A DNA stretch of 64,000 bases from JBAIYU01 sp036763085 (GCF_036763085.1 NZ_JBAIYU010000019.1:1-64000), one strand, 5' to 3'; shown: positions 1 to 8,978, counted from the stretch's first letter. Notes: a model not told the origin generated them from the letters alone. A program made the numbers and translations.

Positions 1-1384
1 CTTGCCCAACGTTCATAGAAGCAAGCAAAGCTTCAATATCATCAGGTGACATCATAGCGTCAGGGGCTGCAACAATAGAAGGGGTCTGTTCTTCTTGCCC
101 AGCGTTCATAGAAGTAAGGAGAGCTTCTATATCATCAGGTGACATCATAGCGTCAGGTGATGATTGCGGTTTAGGGTCAGTCTGCTCAGGGGCGGCAGCA
201 GCTGGAGCCTGTTCTTCTTGCCCAACGTTCATAGAAGCAAGCAGAGCTTCAATATCATCAGGTGACATCATAGCGTCAGGTGATGATTGCGGCTGAGGAT
301 TAGGCGACTCAGGTGCAACAGCTGGAGCCTGTTCTTCTTGCCCAACGTTCATAGAAGCAAGGAGAGCTTCAATATCATCAGGTGACATCATAGCGTCAGG
401 TGATGCTTGCGGCTGAGGGTTAACCTGCTCAGGGGCGGCAGCAGCTGGAGCTTCTTGCCCAACGTTCATAGAAGCAAGGAGAGCTTCAATATCATCAGGT
501 GACATCATAGCGTCAGGTGATGATTGCGGCTGAGGGTTAACCTGCTCAGGGGCGGCAGCAGCTGGAGCTTCTTGCCCAACGTTCATAGAAGCAAGGAGAG
601 CTTCTATATCATCAGGTGACATCATAGCGTCAGGTGAAGTTTGCGGCTGAGGATTAGGCGGCTCAGGTGCAACAGCTGGAACCTGTTCTTCTTGGCCAGC
701 GTTCATAGAAGCAAGGAGAGCTTCAATATCATCAGGTGACATCATAGCGTCAGGTGATGCTTGCGGCTGAGTATTAGTCTGCTCAGGGGCGGCAGCAGCT
801 GGAACTTGTTCTTCTTGCCCAACGTTCATAGAAGCAAGCAAAGCTTCAATATCATCAGGTGACATCATAGCGTCAGGTGATGCTTGCGGCTGAGTATTAG
901 TCTGCTCAGGGGCGGCAGCAGCTGGAGCCTGTTCTTCTTGCCCAACGTTCATAGAAGCAAGCAAAGCTTCAATATCATCAGGTGACATCATAGCGTCAGG
1001 TGATGCTTGCGGCTGAGTATTAGTCTGCTCATGGGCAGCAGCAGCTGGAGCCTGTTCTTCTTGCCCAGCGTTCATTGAGGCTATTAGAGCTTCAATATCA
1101 TCAGGCGACATCATAGCGTCAGGTGATGCTTGCGGCTGAGGGTTAACCTGCTCAGGGGCTGTTGAAGCAGCAGGAGACTGTTCTTCTTGCCCAACGTTCA
1201 TAGAAGCGATTAAAGCTTCAATATCATCAGGTGACATCATTGCGTCGGGTGATGCTTGATTCTGAGGTTTAGGCTGCTCAAGGGGGGTGGCAACAGGTGG
1301 AGTTAGGTTCTCCTGCCCGGTATTCATTGAAGCCAGCAAAGCTTCAATCTCATCTGGTGTCATCATGTGATTAGAAGAAGACAT
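1..1384 (-). CDS. Tandem-repeat protein with FliM/FliY-like D-I-E-A-L-L motifs (3' end outside window)
   Basis: The reading frame is open on the minus strand from an ATG at 1384 to the window edge, giving 461 codons. GGAGAG lies 7 bases upstream of the ATG. The visible protein is almost entirely a tandem repeat. Twelve copies of a core close to MMSPDDIEALLASMN are joined by linkers rich in Pro, Ala, Gln and Glu, with periods of 117 to 126 bases and one of 93, all multiples of three. The core resembles the N-terminal EIDALL peptide by which FliM and FliY bind phosphorylated CheY (family knowledge). That function here is inference. The first two copies from the N-terminus are the most diverged, and internal copies are nearly identical at DNA level, which suggests recent expansion. 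The C-terminal part is unseen; it may be a SpoA/FliN-like or other chemotaxis domain. Confidence 0.8.
   Translation of the reverse strand, partial: MSSSNHMMTPDEIEALLASMNTGQENLTPPVATPLEQPKPQNQASPDAMMSPDDIEALIASMNVGQEEQSPAASTAPEQVNPQPQASPDAMMSPDDIEALIASMNAGQEEQAPAAAAHEQTNTQPQASPDAMMSPDDIEALLASMNVGQEEQAPAAAAPEQTNTQPQASPDAMMSPDDIEALLASMNVGQEEQVPAAAAPEQTNTQPQASPDAMMSPDDIEALLASMNAGQEEQVPAVAPEPPNPQPQTSPDAMMSPDDIEALLASMNVGQEAPAAAAPEQVNPQPQSSPDAMMSPDDIEALLASMNVGQEAPAAAAPEQVNPQPQASPDAMMSPDDIEALLASMNVGQEEQAPAVAPESPNPQPQSSPDAMMSPDDIEALLASMNVGQEEQAPAAAAPEQTDPKPQSSPDAMMSPDDIEALLTSMNAGQEEQTPSIVAAPDAMMSPDDIEALLASMNVGQ
1..1384 (-). repeat. Twelve-copy in-frame tandem repeat, about 120-bp unit
   Basis: The conserved stretch gacatcatagcgtc (plus-strand reading) recurs at about 48, 141, 264, 384, 501, 618, 738, 861, 984, 1107 and 1233, with a diverged copy near 1359. 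Spacings are 93, 123, 120, 117, 117, 120, 123, 123, 123, 126 and 126 bases. The array is coding and does not have the short repeat/unique spacer layout of CRISPR. Confidence 0.95.
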
Positions 1385-1487
1385 AAAGTATCTCTCCGTT
1401 AATTAATTGATGAGATAGTAATTCTATGCAAGTACAGTAATTTCCTTTTCTCGACAATATTGTACTACTTTATTCTTATTTAAATTT

Positions 1488-1543
1488 AAGCAAACAAAAG
1501 AAGCTAGACTCTAATTTTAGAATTTAGCTTCTTTTGTTTGCTT
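1488..1543 (-). terminator. Long stem-loop between the lipoprotein and repeat-protein genes
   Basis: A perfect 19-bp inverted repeat has arms at 1488-1506 and 1525-1543. It lies just after the lipoprotein stop codon and before the repeat-protein gene, both read on the minus strand. The T-tract is weak, so partial read-through is possible. Confidence 0.6.
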
Positions 1544-1558
1544 AAAACTATAGAATCT

Positions 1559-2005
1559 TTATTGTACTGTTACCCAAAAATCAACAGCTCTTTCTACTTC
1601 AGTTGTGTTTGGTATTATTTGAAGCTTACCTTTACCTGCTTTAATGGCAGTGAATACCGCTTTACCGCTATTATTATCTGATACTTCCTGCTTCATAACA
1701 TCTCCGAAAAAATTCTCTCCCGATGATGTAAAACGGGTATTCTTGGTAAGTCCTTGAGCAGGCTGCAAGATAAGTTTTTGACCTACTTTAAGTACAACAT
1801 TATTTGCAGATAGTTGAACTTTGTCAGTATCTCCGTAATTATAAGTTACAACAACATCATTACCCTGTGGGGGTTGGTTAGCTGGCGGCGTAGTTGAATA
1901 TGGAGGCTGCGGGTCAACTGGATTAACGTTTGAACATCCTCCTAAAAATACACTTAGCATCAGCATAAAAATTATCGCGACATGAAAAGTTTGTTTGTTA
2001 ATCAT
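1559..2005 (-). CDS. Small predicted lipoprotein
   Basis: About 148 residues. The N-terminus has a basic start, a hydrophobic stretch and an L-G-G-C lipobox at about residues 20-23, so it should be lipidated and membrane anchored after signal peptidase II cleavage. A proline/glutamine-rich linker follows. The C-terminal ~90 residues look like a small beta-rich Ig/BIG2-like domain (inference). AAGGAGG sits only 2 bases from an ATG at 2014 but 11 bases from the ATG at 2005, so the downstream start is preferred; the longer form adds three residues. It lies upstream of the repeat protein on the same strand. No specific function is recognised. Confidence 0.7.
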   Translation of the reverse strand: MINKQTFHVAIIFMLMLSVFLGGCSNVNPVDPQPPYSTTPPANQPPQGNDVVVTYNYGDTDKVQLSANNVVLKVGQKLILQPAQGLTKNTRFTSSGENFFGDVMKQEVSDNNSGKAVFTAIKAGKGKLQIIPNTTEVERAVDFWVTVQ

Positions 2006-2030
2006 TCTTATCATAACCTCCTTACTATTG

Positions 2031-2059
2031 TTTATAGTATTAGCCAGTTGGTTAGTTAA
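2031..2059 (-). promoter_or_regulatory. Candidate sigma-A promoter for the lipoprotein gene
   Basis: On the minus strand TTAACT (2054-2059) and TATAAA (2031-2036) are separated by 17 bases, and the start codon is about 25 bases further on. The -10 is good and the -35 moderate. Confidence 0.45.
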
Positions 2060-2208
2060 TTATTAGTACTGAATCGTTAAAAATTGATACTGTACAAGTG
2101 CGAAAACTGTTGTTGTCTAGCAAATAATTATATAAACTATTTAAGATATGATTGTACATGTAAGTCCAGTTTGCTAAATAGGTGTTTTGCTAGTAGGAGT
2201 GATGATTA

Positions 2209-3372
2209 ATGGATAGGGTCGATAGCATTATTATTGGCGGAGGTGTAATAGGTTTAGCTATAGCTTATGAGTTATCACAACGCTGGCCAGATAAAAGCAT
2301 ATTGCTATTAGAGAAAGAAGCTACGTTTGGCAAAGGATTGTCAAGTCGTACGAGTGAAGTCATTCATTCGGGAGTATATTATCCGACAGATAGTTTAAAG
2401 GCTAAACTATGTGTCTCAGGCAACCGTCTTTTATATGAATTCTGTAATAAATGGAAAGTACCATATAACAAAATTGGCAAGCTAATAATCGCCCAAGATG
2501 ATAAGGATATAGAAACGCTTGAGTTCTTATTTAGACAGGCAGTTGCTAATGAAGTTCCCTCAACCAGACTATTAAACTCAGATGACATTACGAAAATAGA
2601 ACCAAATATAAAAGCCCAAGCAGCCTTATGTTGTCCTACAAGCGGTATAGTTGATTCACATAAACTTATGGCAAGCCTAGCTCAAGGAGCAAAGCAAAAT
2701 GGTGCTATGCTTGTATATAAACAAGAAGTTTTCGGAATAAGGATGCAAAGCAGTGAATATATTATAGACTTTATTGACGAAAATGGAGATAAATCTTCTG
2801 TGGCATGCCGGGCATTAGTAAATGCGGCAGGTCTGACAGCCGACCGAATCGCATCTATGGCTGGAATAAATGTGGATGAAGCGGGATATCGTATCTATCG
2901 CTGTAAAGGCGAATACTTTGCTATAACTAATCGAAAGGCAGCCATGGTGAATAATTTGATTTTTCCAGTTTCCATTAGGGAATTAAAGGGTCCTGGTATT
3001 CCGCTTATTAAAGACCTTAAGGGTAGGCTAAGGCTTGGGCCGGATGCTCATTATGCTTCATCAACTTCCACTGATTATAGTGTGCAACCCGGAAATGCAG
3101 CCTACTTTTATAAAACTGTTAGTTCTTACTTAACGTTTTTAGAGCTAGCTGACTTACAGCCTGACATTGCTGGATTGAGACCAAGACTGCTTGTGCCTTG
3201 CGGAAGTCCGCCGCGTGATTTTATAATTTGCCATGAAATTGAACGAAATTTACCAGGCTTCGTAAATTTAATCGGTATTGAATCACCGGGAATTACCTGC
3301 TGTTTAAGTCTTGCCAGATATGTTAGTGAGATGCTGGAAGCTATATTACTACCTAAGCAGGAGTGTTTTTAA
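2209..3372 (+). CDS. FAD-dependent 2-hydroxyacid dehydrogenase, LhgO-like (DAO superfamily)
   Basis: 387 residues. An N-terminal Rossmann FAD site reads IIIGGGVIGLAIAYEL (about residues 7-22), followed by the segment S-S-R-T-S-E-V-I-H-S-G-V-Y-Y-P typical of the L-2-hydroxyglutarate oxidase/dehydrogenase (LhgO, COG0579) branch of the DAO superfamily. Such enzymes oxidise a 2-hydroxyacid and pass electrons to a quinone or carrier protein. AGGAG stands 9 bases before the ATG. The stop codon overlaps the etfB start (TAATG), and etfBA follow at once, so Etf is the probable electron acceptor (inference from context). The substrate is not proven by sequence: L-2-hydroxyglutarate, L-lactate or glycerol-3-phosphate-like compounds are possible. 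Confidence 0.8.
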   Translation: MDRVDSIIIGGGVIGLAIAYELSQRWPDKSILLLEKEATFGKGLSSRTSEVIHSGVYYPTDSLKAKLCVSGNRLLYEFCNKWKVPYNKIGKLIIAQDDKDIETLEFLFRQAVANEVPSTRLLNSDDITKIEPNIKAQAALCCPTSGIVDSHKLMASLAQGAKQNGAMLVYKQEVFGIRMQSSEYIIDFIDENGDKSSVACRALVNAAGLTADRIASMAGINVDEAGYRIYRCKGEYFAITNRKAAMVNNLIFPVSIRELKGPGIPLIKDLKGRLRLGPDAHYASSTSTDYSVQPGNAAYFYKTVSSYLTFLELADLQPDIAGLRPRLLVPCGSPPRDFIICHEIERNLPGFVNLIGIESPGITCCLSLARYVSEMLEAILLPKQECF

Positions 3373-4157
3373 TGAATATTTGTGTATGTGTAAAACAAGT
3401 GCCTGATACGCTGGATATAAGGCTTGATCCAACTACTAATACACTAATACGCCAAGGTGTCGCAAGTATTATAAATCCGCATGACAAACACGCACTAGAG
3501 GCGGCACTTCAGCTTAAAGAACAATACGGCGGTAATATCACAGTAATATCTATGGGGCCACTGCAGGCAAAAGAAATACTCAAAGATTGTTTAGCAATGG
3601 GCGCAGATAAGGCTATTCTCGTTAGTGATACAGCTTTTGTTGGATCTGATACTTTAGCAACTAGCTATACTTTGGCTTATGCTATTAAAAAGGCAGGAAA
3701 TTTCGATATAATTATATGCGGTAGTCAATCAAGCGATGGTGATACTGCGCAAGTCGGACCTCAACTGGCAGAACAACTAGGAATAGCTCAGATTACCTGG
3801 GCTTGTTCAATAAAATACGATGGAGCAGCTTTCAAGGTAACGCGGGAGACCGAGATGGGCTTTGAGGTGATTGAAGCTAAATTGCCCCTGCTTGTATCGG
3901 TACTAAAAAACATGAATATACCTCGCTATCCTAGTGTTAGTAATACTATAAAAGCCCATCGTGCCAATATAACTGTTTGGACGGCAGACGATATAAATAT
4001 TTCATGTAAAAAGGTTGGTATTAAGGGCTCTCCAACTAGGGTGACTAGAATTTTTACCCCAGAACGCAAAGGGAAAAATTTAATTATTCAAAAAGAATCT
4101 GCCCAAGAGGCTGTCGAGCTATTACTTCGAAAGCTTACAGAAGAAAGAATTTTTTAG
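3372..4157 (+). CDS. etfB: Electron transfer flavoprotein subunit beta
   Basis: 261 residues, full length for the family. It starts MNICVCVKQVPDT, the usual EtfB N-terminus. The chosen ATG at 3372 overlaps the stop of the dehydrogenase gene and has AGGAG 8 bases upstream; the in-frame GTG at 3363 has no suitable site. Residues about 80-125 carry AMGADKAILVSD, G-S-D-T-L-A-T-S-Y and D-G-D-T-A-Q-V-G-P. To my knowledge these resemble the electron-bifurcating Etf group of anaerobes more than the housekeeping mitochondrial type. It pairs with the EtfA encoded 11 bases downstream. Bifurcation is inferred, not shown. Confidence 0.93.
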   Translation: MNICVCVKQVPDTLDIRLDPTTNTLIRQGVASIINPHDKHALEAALQLKEQYGGNITVISMGPLQAKEILKDCLAMGADKAILVSDTAFVGSDTLATSYTLAYAIKKAGNFDIIICGSQSSDGDTAQVGPQLAEQLGIAQITWACSIKYDGAAFKVTRETEMGFEVIEAKLPLLVSVLKNMNIPRYPSVSNTIKAHRANITVWTADDINISCKKVGIKGSPTRVTRIFTPERKGKNLIIQKESAQEAVELLLRKLTEERIF

Positions 4158-4168
4158 GGAGTATTTAA

Positions 4169-5206
4169 ATGGCTTTTACTTCACGAGAAACAAGAGAGAA
4201 TAATATATCCCAGGAAATTTGGGTTTATTGCGAAGTTATTGAAACAGAATTGCTAGAAGTTAGTCTAGAACTGCTCGGGCAAGGCAGAAAGCTTGCCGAA
4301 ACAGCCAATCGAAAACTAGCAGCTGTTTTGATCGGTGAAAAAGTTGAAAGTCTTGCAAAGATAATATTTGCGGCTGGTGCTGAAAAAGTTTATCTAATAG
4401 CAGGGGAAAAATTCGCCCATTACAATACAGATGTTTATACAACAGCTATTAGTAATCTTCTAGAAGCATACAAGCCAGATACTTTTATAATTGGGGCTAC
4501 TAAAAACGGGCGGGATTTAGCCCCACGAGTTGCAGCCCGCTTAGGAACAGGGCTAACTGCTGATTGTACAGAACTTAGTATTGATAAGGAGACCGGGCTT
4601 GTTTCGTGGACTCGTCCAGCCTTAGGCGGCAACATTATGGCAACTATTCATTGTCACGAGCGCAGACCGCAGATGGGGACTGTCCGGCCAAGTGCATTTA
4701 AAAGGCTAACTAATGTTTATCGTGATAATGGCGAAATAATCTATGTACCAAATAATATTTTGACGACTCTAGAGAGCCGAACGACGCTTTTGGAGATTAT
4801 AAAAACTGATAGGCACTCTGTTAAGTTGGAGGAAGCAGATATTATTGTCGCCGCAGGTCGGGGTATCGGTAAACGCGAAAATCTCAAATTGATAGAGCAA
4901 TTGGCTGAGGTGTTAGTTGCGGCCATGGGAGCTTCTAGGGCTTTAGTTGATTATGGCTGGCAGCCTGCTTTTAATCAAATTGGGCAAAGTGGAAAAACGG
5001 TCTCACCAAAAGTTTATTTCGCTTGCGGAATATCCGGTACTGTTCATCATCTTTCGGGCGTGGCGCCCGGCGGAATAATAATTGCGATAAATAATGATCC
5101 TGATGCACCAATTTTTCAAGCGGCAGACTATGGTATTGTCGGTTATGTTGAAGAGATATTACCTATTCTTATAGACGAAATAAAAAGAATAAAACTTGGT
5201 GAGTAA
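4169..5206 (+). CDS. etfA: Electron transfer flavoprotein subunit alpha
   Basis: 345 residues. The N-terminal alpha/beta domain contains GRDLAPRVAARLGTGLTADC and RPALGGNIMATI. The C-terminal FAD-binding domain has QIGQSGKTVSPKVYFACGIS and the NNDPDAPIF segment. There is no ferredoxin extension. One oddity: the usual G-I-S-G-A-I-Q-H motif reads G-I-S-G-T-V-H-H, placing His where Gln commonly contacts the flavin. It is the last gene of a three-gene operon (dehydrogenase-etfB-etfA) and is followed by a strong terminator. Its role is to carry electrons between the FAD dehydrogenase and NAD/ferredoxin or a quinone reductase. Confidence 0.93.
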   Translation: MAFTSRETRENNISQEIWVYCEVIETELLEVSLELLGQGRKLAETANRKLAAVLIGEKVESLAKIIFAAGAEKVYLIAGEKFAHYNTDVYTTAISNLLEAYKPDTFIIGATKNGRDLAPRVAARLGTGLTADCTELSIDKETGLVSWTRPALGGNIMATIHCHERRPQMGTVRPSAFKRLTNVYRDNGEIIYVPNNILTTLESRTTLLEIIKTDRHSVKLEEADIIVAAGRGIGKRENLKLIEQLAEVLVAAMGASRALVDYGWQPAFNQIGQSGKTVSPKVYFACGISGTVHHLSGVAPGGIIIAINNDPDAPIFQAADYGIVGYVEEILPILIDEIKRIKLGE

Positions 5207-5223
5207 AATATCACTTTTAATTC

Positions 5224-5270
5224 TAAATAGAAACACTGTAATCTTCAAAAGATTACAGTGTTTCTATTTA
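5224..5270. terminator. Bidirectional terminator, etfA and EamA gene
   Basis: A perfect 22-bp inverted repeat (5224-5245 and 5249-5270) with a 3-base loop lies between convergent genes. A-rich and T-rich flanks allow it to work in both directions. Confidence 0.85.
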
Positions 5271-5313
5271 GATATGTAAGTTAGTAAAATCAGCTACTAT
5301 CTGATCAATGTGC

Positions 5314-6213
5314 CTATACATCGTTAAGCTTATCATGTTGAGAAGCGGTTTTGCTGCTCTTTGCGAGATATAGACCTGCAAAAATTGTTGATGCCCCTAT
5401 AAATTGCAGAATGCCAAAACTTTCACTAAGAAAGATATAGCCAGTAATAACTGCGAAGACAGGCGGAAGATTGTTATATAAAGATGCCTTTGTGCTGCCT
5501 AATATTCCTGTACCCCAAATCCAAAGACAGTTTCCTAGGCAAAGCGGAAATAGTCCAGAATAAAGGATGCTTGCCCAACCAGGCCAAGGTATAGTAGACC
5601 AATCAACATTCATAATTGAAGGAATTGATATTAGAATAAATAGTCCCGTAGAAATCAGCAAAATGTAAGCAGTTACTTGATAAGCTGAATATGTGCTAGT
5701 TAGGTGGCGCGAAAAAACAGTGTAGTATCCGTAACTCATCTGAGCTATAAGTAGCATCAGTGCACCAAAAACGTGCGTTCCAGAAAAACTAAATTCCTTA
5801 TCTGTCCCGGCAATCATGATTACAACACCAAAAAGTGATATACAGATGCTCACCAGCATTTTCCTATTAATACTTTCTAGACCGTGGTAGTGATTAATAA
5901 TGGCAACGCTGATTGGGAGACAGCCTAGAATAAGTGAGGAGTTTCCGGCGGTAGTATTTTGAACTCCAAGAGTAAAGAAAATCTGAAAAAGGAAAAATCC
6001 AAGACTAGATACTATGAGGGGTTTCCAAAATTCTCGTATAACTGGCTGCCAGCAGCCTAAGCGCCTCAATACAATCCAGCCTGCTGTTAAAGCCAAAACC
6101 ATACGTATGGCATTATAGGGCATTGGTTCTATATATAGCAGGCCGATTTTCATAATGGGAGGGTTTATTCCCCATAAAAAAGCAACAAAGGCTAATATAA
6201 TATGGACAGACAA
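5314..6213 (-). CDS. EamA/DMT-family transporter
   Basis: About 299 residues with ten predicted hydrophobic segments arranged as two EamA repeats, the usual layout of drug/metabolite exporters in the cytoplasmic membrane. The N-terminus contains F-L-W-G-I-N-P-P, a typical EamA first helix, and the second half contains ATTAGNSSL-like helix-edge residues. Start choice: GAGG lies 8 bases before a TTG at 6213, whereas the GTG at 6222 has the GAGG touching it, so TTG is preferred. The substrate cannot be deduced. It is convergent with the etf operon and divergent from the c-di-GMP gene. Confidence 0.8.
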   Translation of the reverse strand: MSVHIILAFVAFLWGINPPIMKIGLLYIEPMPYNAIRMVLALTAGWIVLRRLGCWQPVIREFWKPLIVSSLGFFLFQIFFTLGVQNTTAGNSSLILGCLPISVAIINHYHGLESINRKMLVSICISLFGVVIMIAGTDKEFSFSGTHVFGALMLLIAQMSYGYYTVFSRHLTSTYSAYQVTAYILLISTGLFILISIPSIMNVDWSTIPWPGWASILYSGLFPLCLGNCLWIWGTGILGSTKASLYNNLPPVFAVITGYIFLSESFGILQFIGASTIFAGLYLAKSSKTASQHDKLNDV

Positions 6214-6397
6214 TCGAAACACCTCGCAATAGATAATTACTACAAAACGGACTTCTAACTATCTGCCTAATTACGTGTTACAAGTTAACTTATGATCTTA
6301 ACAATTGTAAAAATATTTATGACGCATAATGTCGAAAAAGGGCTTATAAAGCAGGTTAAAATATGATTTGGCACGAATTTAACAATAGGAGTTTTTC

Positions 6398-8899
6398 ATG
6401 AAAGGAGAGATATATTTGAAGTGGAATATTTACCGAAAAATGTTTTTGTTTGCCATAGCTATGATTATTCTTCCAGTATTACTTTTAGGCTTTTTATCAT
6501 TTTCTGAATCTAAAAGTATGCTGGAGAAGCGCATTAAAAATTCATCGATGGTAACTATGGAAAATGCATCTAATCACTTTATAAAATATTATATCGGAGA
6601 TATAGAAAAAACTCTAGATTTATTGGCTAAAGATGCCGCATTGAACGAGAATGCGACAGAACGGAGTCCAAGGCGTATAACTAATAAGCTAGACCAACAC
6701 CGGAGTAATTCCGATAATATATGGTCTATCGTATATATTTCTGCCGAAGATGAAATATATACTGCTCCGCCATGGAATCCCTCAGCCAAGAATGAATTGA
6801 GAAGTATACCTTGGTATAAGTCATCAATTCAGGCTGTAGAGGTAGAGTGGGGTGAACCACACATTGAGCCGATTACTGGAAACACCGTGGTTACCGCTGC
6901 GAAAGCCATCTATGAAGATGGAACTTTCAAAGGCGTTGTTGCCATAAACACTTCACTTTATAAACTATCTGACATTATTAGGAATATTAATATTGGGGCT
7001 GGAGGTTACCTAATCTTAATTGATTCAAAAGGCAACATCCTAGCGCATAGCGATTTATCATTAATCGGGACAAATGTCAGCAATTCTGTTTGGTTTAATA
7101 AGCTTATGCGTACAGATTTAAAATCTGTTCATGTAGAACTCGACGATAGCAGTACTTACGTTAGTGCCATAACAATACCAGATACAGGCTGGACTCTAGT
7201 CGGTTTTTTGCCTGAGGAAACCTTTAACAATGAAGCTGGACCTATCAAAGCGACAACTATAATTGTTGCATTACTAGGAATAATTTTGGCATCCTTGGTT
7301 AGTGCGGCAGTTTCAAGAGGATTTGTAGCCAGAATTGAACGACTGGTAGCAAATGTATCAGAGATTGAAAAAGGAGAATATGAAATAAGTGCCTCGGATT
7401 CTTCAACTGATGAAATTGGTGAGCTCAATCGTAAGTTCGTCATAATGGCAAAAAAACTAAAAAATCTCATGATTCAGCGAGATTTAACAGAAACTGAGAT
7501 TCAAAGGCAAAAGGTGTATTTTGCCCAACTTTTCGAAAACTCACCTGAAAGTATTGCAATACTTGATCAAGACAATAAGATTGTTTTAGTAAACAAGCAC
7601 TTTACAGAGTTGTTTAACTATAAAAAGAATGAAATTGAAGGATGCTTTATTGATGAAGTTGTAGTGCCCGAAAATCTTAGGGCAGAAGGGGTTCGTTTAG
7701 AAGAAATTGCCAGGAGGGAGTACGTACAGGCTGAAACTGTGCGTATGAGAAAAGACGGAAGTTTGGTTGATGTTCAAGTCATTGCTTATCCGATTATTGT
7801 TGATGGAAGTGTTGTTGGAACCTATGCTATTTACCGTGATATTTCCGAACGTAAGGCAGCTGAGAGGCAGCTTGAATATTTGACATATCATGATTCGTTA
7901 ACGGGAGTTCATAACCGAAGATATTTTGACCGTTATATTGAGCAAGTTTCGGGAAATGGATCTGGGTCTTATGGCGTTTTGGTTTTTGATGTAGATGGTT
8001 TAAAGCTAGTTAATGATAGTTTCGGACATGCGAGAGGCGATGAGCTTCTTAAAAAAGCGGTTGAGCTGATAAGGTGCTGTACTCCGCAAGCAGGGGTTAT
8101 AGCTAGAATGGGTGGGGATGAATTTAGTATGGTACTGCCGTATGCTGATGAAATTATCCTCGAAAACATGGTAAAAGACTTGCAGACAAAAATTAGTGAG
8201 TTTAATTCTTCATGTAATGAGTTCACGGTAAGTCTTTCGATCGGTTATGCTATCGCCGAGAACGGGCAGAGAATTTCTGATGCCTTACAGGAGGCAGATA
8301 GTAGAATGTATAAAGAAAAACTTCATCGCAGTCAAAGCACGCGAAGTGCAATTGTACGAACTCTGGTGCAAGCACTGCATGTTCGGGACTTTATTACTGA
8401 AGGACATGCTGACCGCATGCAGAATATGATTGAGCAACTAGCGAGAAAAATGGGCATTCCGGAGTTTAAAATACATGATCTCAGATTATTAGCTCAGTTT
8501 CACGATTTAGGTAAAGTAGGTATACCTGATAGTATCTTATTTAAAACCGAAAGTCTTGACCCGAAGGAGCAGGAAATTATGCAAAGGCATAGCGAAATTG
8601 GCTATCGAATTGCGATCGCTTCTCCTGAGCTAAACCATATTGCGGATTGGATTTTAAAGCATCATGAATGGTGGAATGGCAATGGGTATCCCATTGGGCT
8701 AAGTGGTATGGAGATACCTATAGAGTGCAGAATATTAGCCATTTGCGATGCATATGACGCTATGACCAGTGAACGTCCATATAGAAAGGCAAGATTGCCA
8801 GCGGAGGCGCTCGCGGAAATAGAAGCGTGCAGTGGAACTATGTTTGACCCTATGATTACAAAAATATTTATTTCGATGATAAAGGATAAATTGGATTAA
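6398..8899 (+). CDS. Cache-HAMP-PAS-GGDEF-HD-GYP c-di-GMP signalling protein
   Basis: 833 residues. Order: TM1 (about 13-35), periplasmic Cache sensor (40-275), TM2 (284-305), HAMP (305-360), PAS (373-485), GGDEF (492-645), HD-GYP (650-833). GGDEF is intact at 572-576, and no RxxD inhibitory site precedes it. The phosphodiesterase domain has HDLGK (702-706) and HHEWWNGNGYP (755-765), all key residues for metal binding and the GYP signature. Both synthesis and hydrolysis of c-di-GMP are therefore possible in response to an outside ligand. AGGAG lies 6 bases before the ATG; a second start (TTG at 6416) also has a good site. A terminator follows, so it is monocistronic. Confidence 0.93.
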   Translation: MKGEIYLKWNIYRKMFLFAIAMIILPVLLLGFLSFSESKSMLEKRIKNSSMVTMENASNHFIKYYIGDIEKTLDLLAKDAALNENATERSPRRITNKLDQHRSNSDNIWSIVYISAEDEIYTAPPWNPSAKNELRSIPWYKSSIQAVEVEWGEPHIEPITGNTVVTAAKAIYEDGTFKGVVAINTSLYKLSDIIRNINIGAGGYLILIDSKGNILAHSDLSLIGTNVSNSVWFNKLMRTDLKSVHVELDDSSTYVSAITIPDTGWTLVGFLPEETFNNEAGPIKATTIIVALLGIILASLVSAAVSRGFVARIERLVANVSEIEKGEYEISASDSSTDEIGELNRKFVIMAKKLKNLMIQRDLTETEIQRQKVYFAQLFENSPESIAILDQDNKIVLVNKHFTELFNYKKNEIEGCFIDEVVVPENLRAEGVRLEEIARREYVQAETVRMRKDGSLVDVQVIAYPIIVDGSVVGTYAIYRDISERKAAERQLEYLTYHDSLTGVHNRRYFDRYIEQVSGNGSGSYGVLVFDVDGLKLVNDSFGHARGDELLKKAVELIRCCTPQAGVIARMGGDEFSMVLPYADEIILENMVKDLQTKISEFNSSCNEFTVSLSIGYAIAENGQRISDALQEADSRMYKEKLHRSQSTRSAIVRTLVQALHVRDFITEGHADRMQNMIEQLARKMGIPEFKIHDLRLLAQFHDLGKVGIPDSILFKTESLDPKEQEIMQRHSEIGYRIAIASPELNHIADWILKHHEWWNGNGYPIGLSGMEIPIECRILAICDAYDAMTSERPYRKARLPAEALAEIEACSGTMFDPMITKIFISMIKDKLD

Positions 8900-8937
8900 A
8901 TAGTAATAAAGAGAATCATTTTAAATTATATGAATGA

Positions 8938-8978
8938 AAAGTAGGATGATACAGAAGTTCCCTGTATCATCCTACTTT
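8938..8978 (+). terminator. Terminator of the GGDEF/HD-GYP gene
   Basis: A perfect 17-bp inverted repeat has arms at 8938-8954 and 8962-8978 with a 7-base loop. Confidence 0.8.

Noticed and set aside
1..1384. Regularly spaced repeats resembling a CRISPR array
   Set aside because: The units are about 120 bases, similar along their whole length and in frame within one open reading frame, so they are coding tandem repeats.
6368..6390. Sigma-54 promoter before the GGDEF/HD-GYP gene (TTGGCACG)
   Set aside because: The -24 half matches, but 10 bases after the GG there is no GC at -12 (sequence reads TAACA), so the essential second element is missing.
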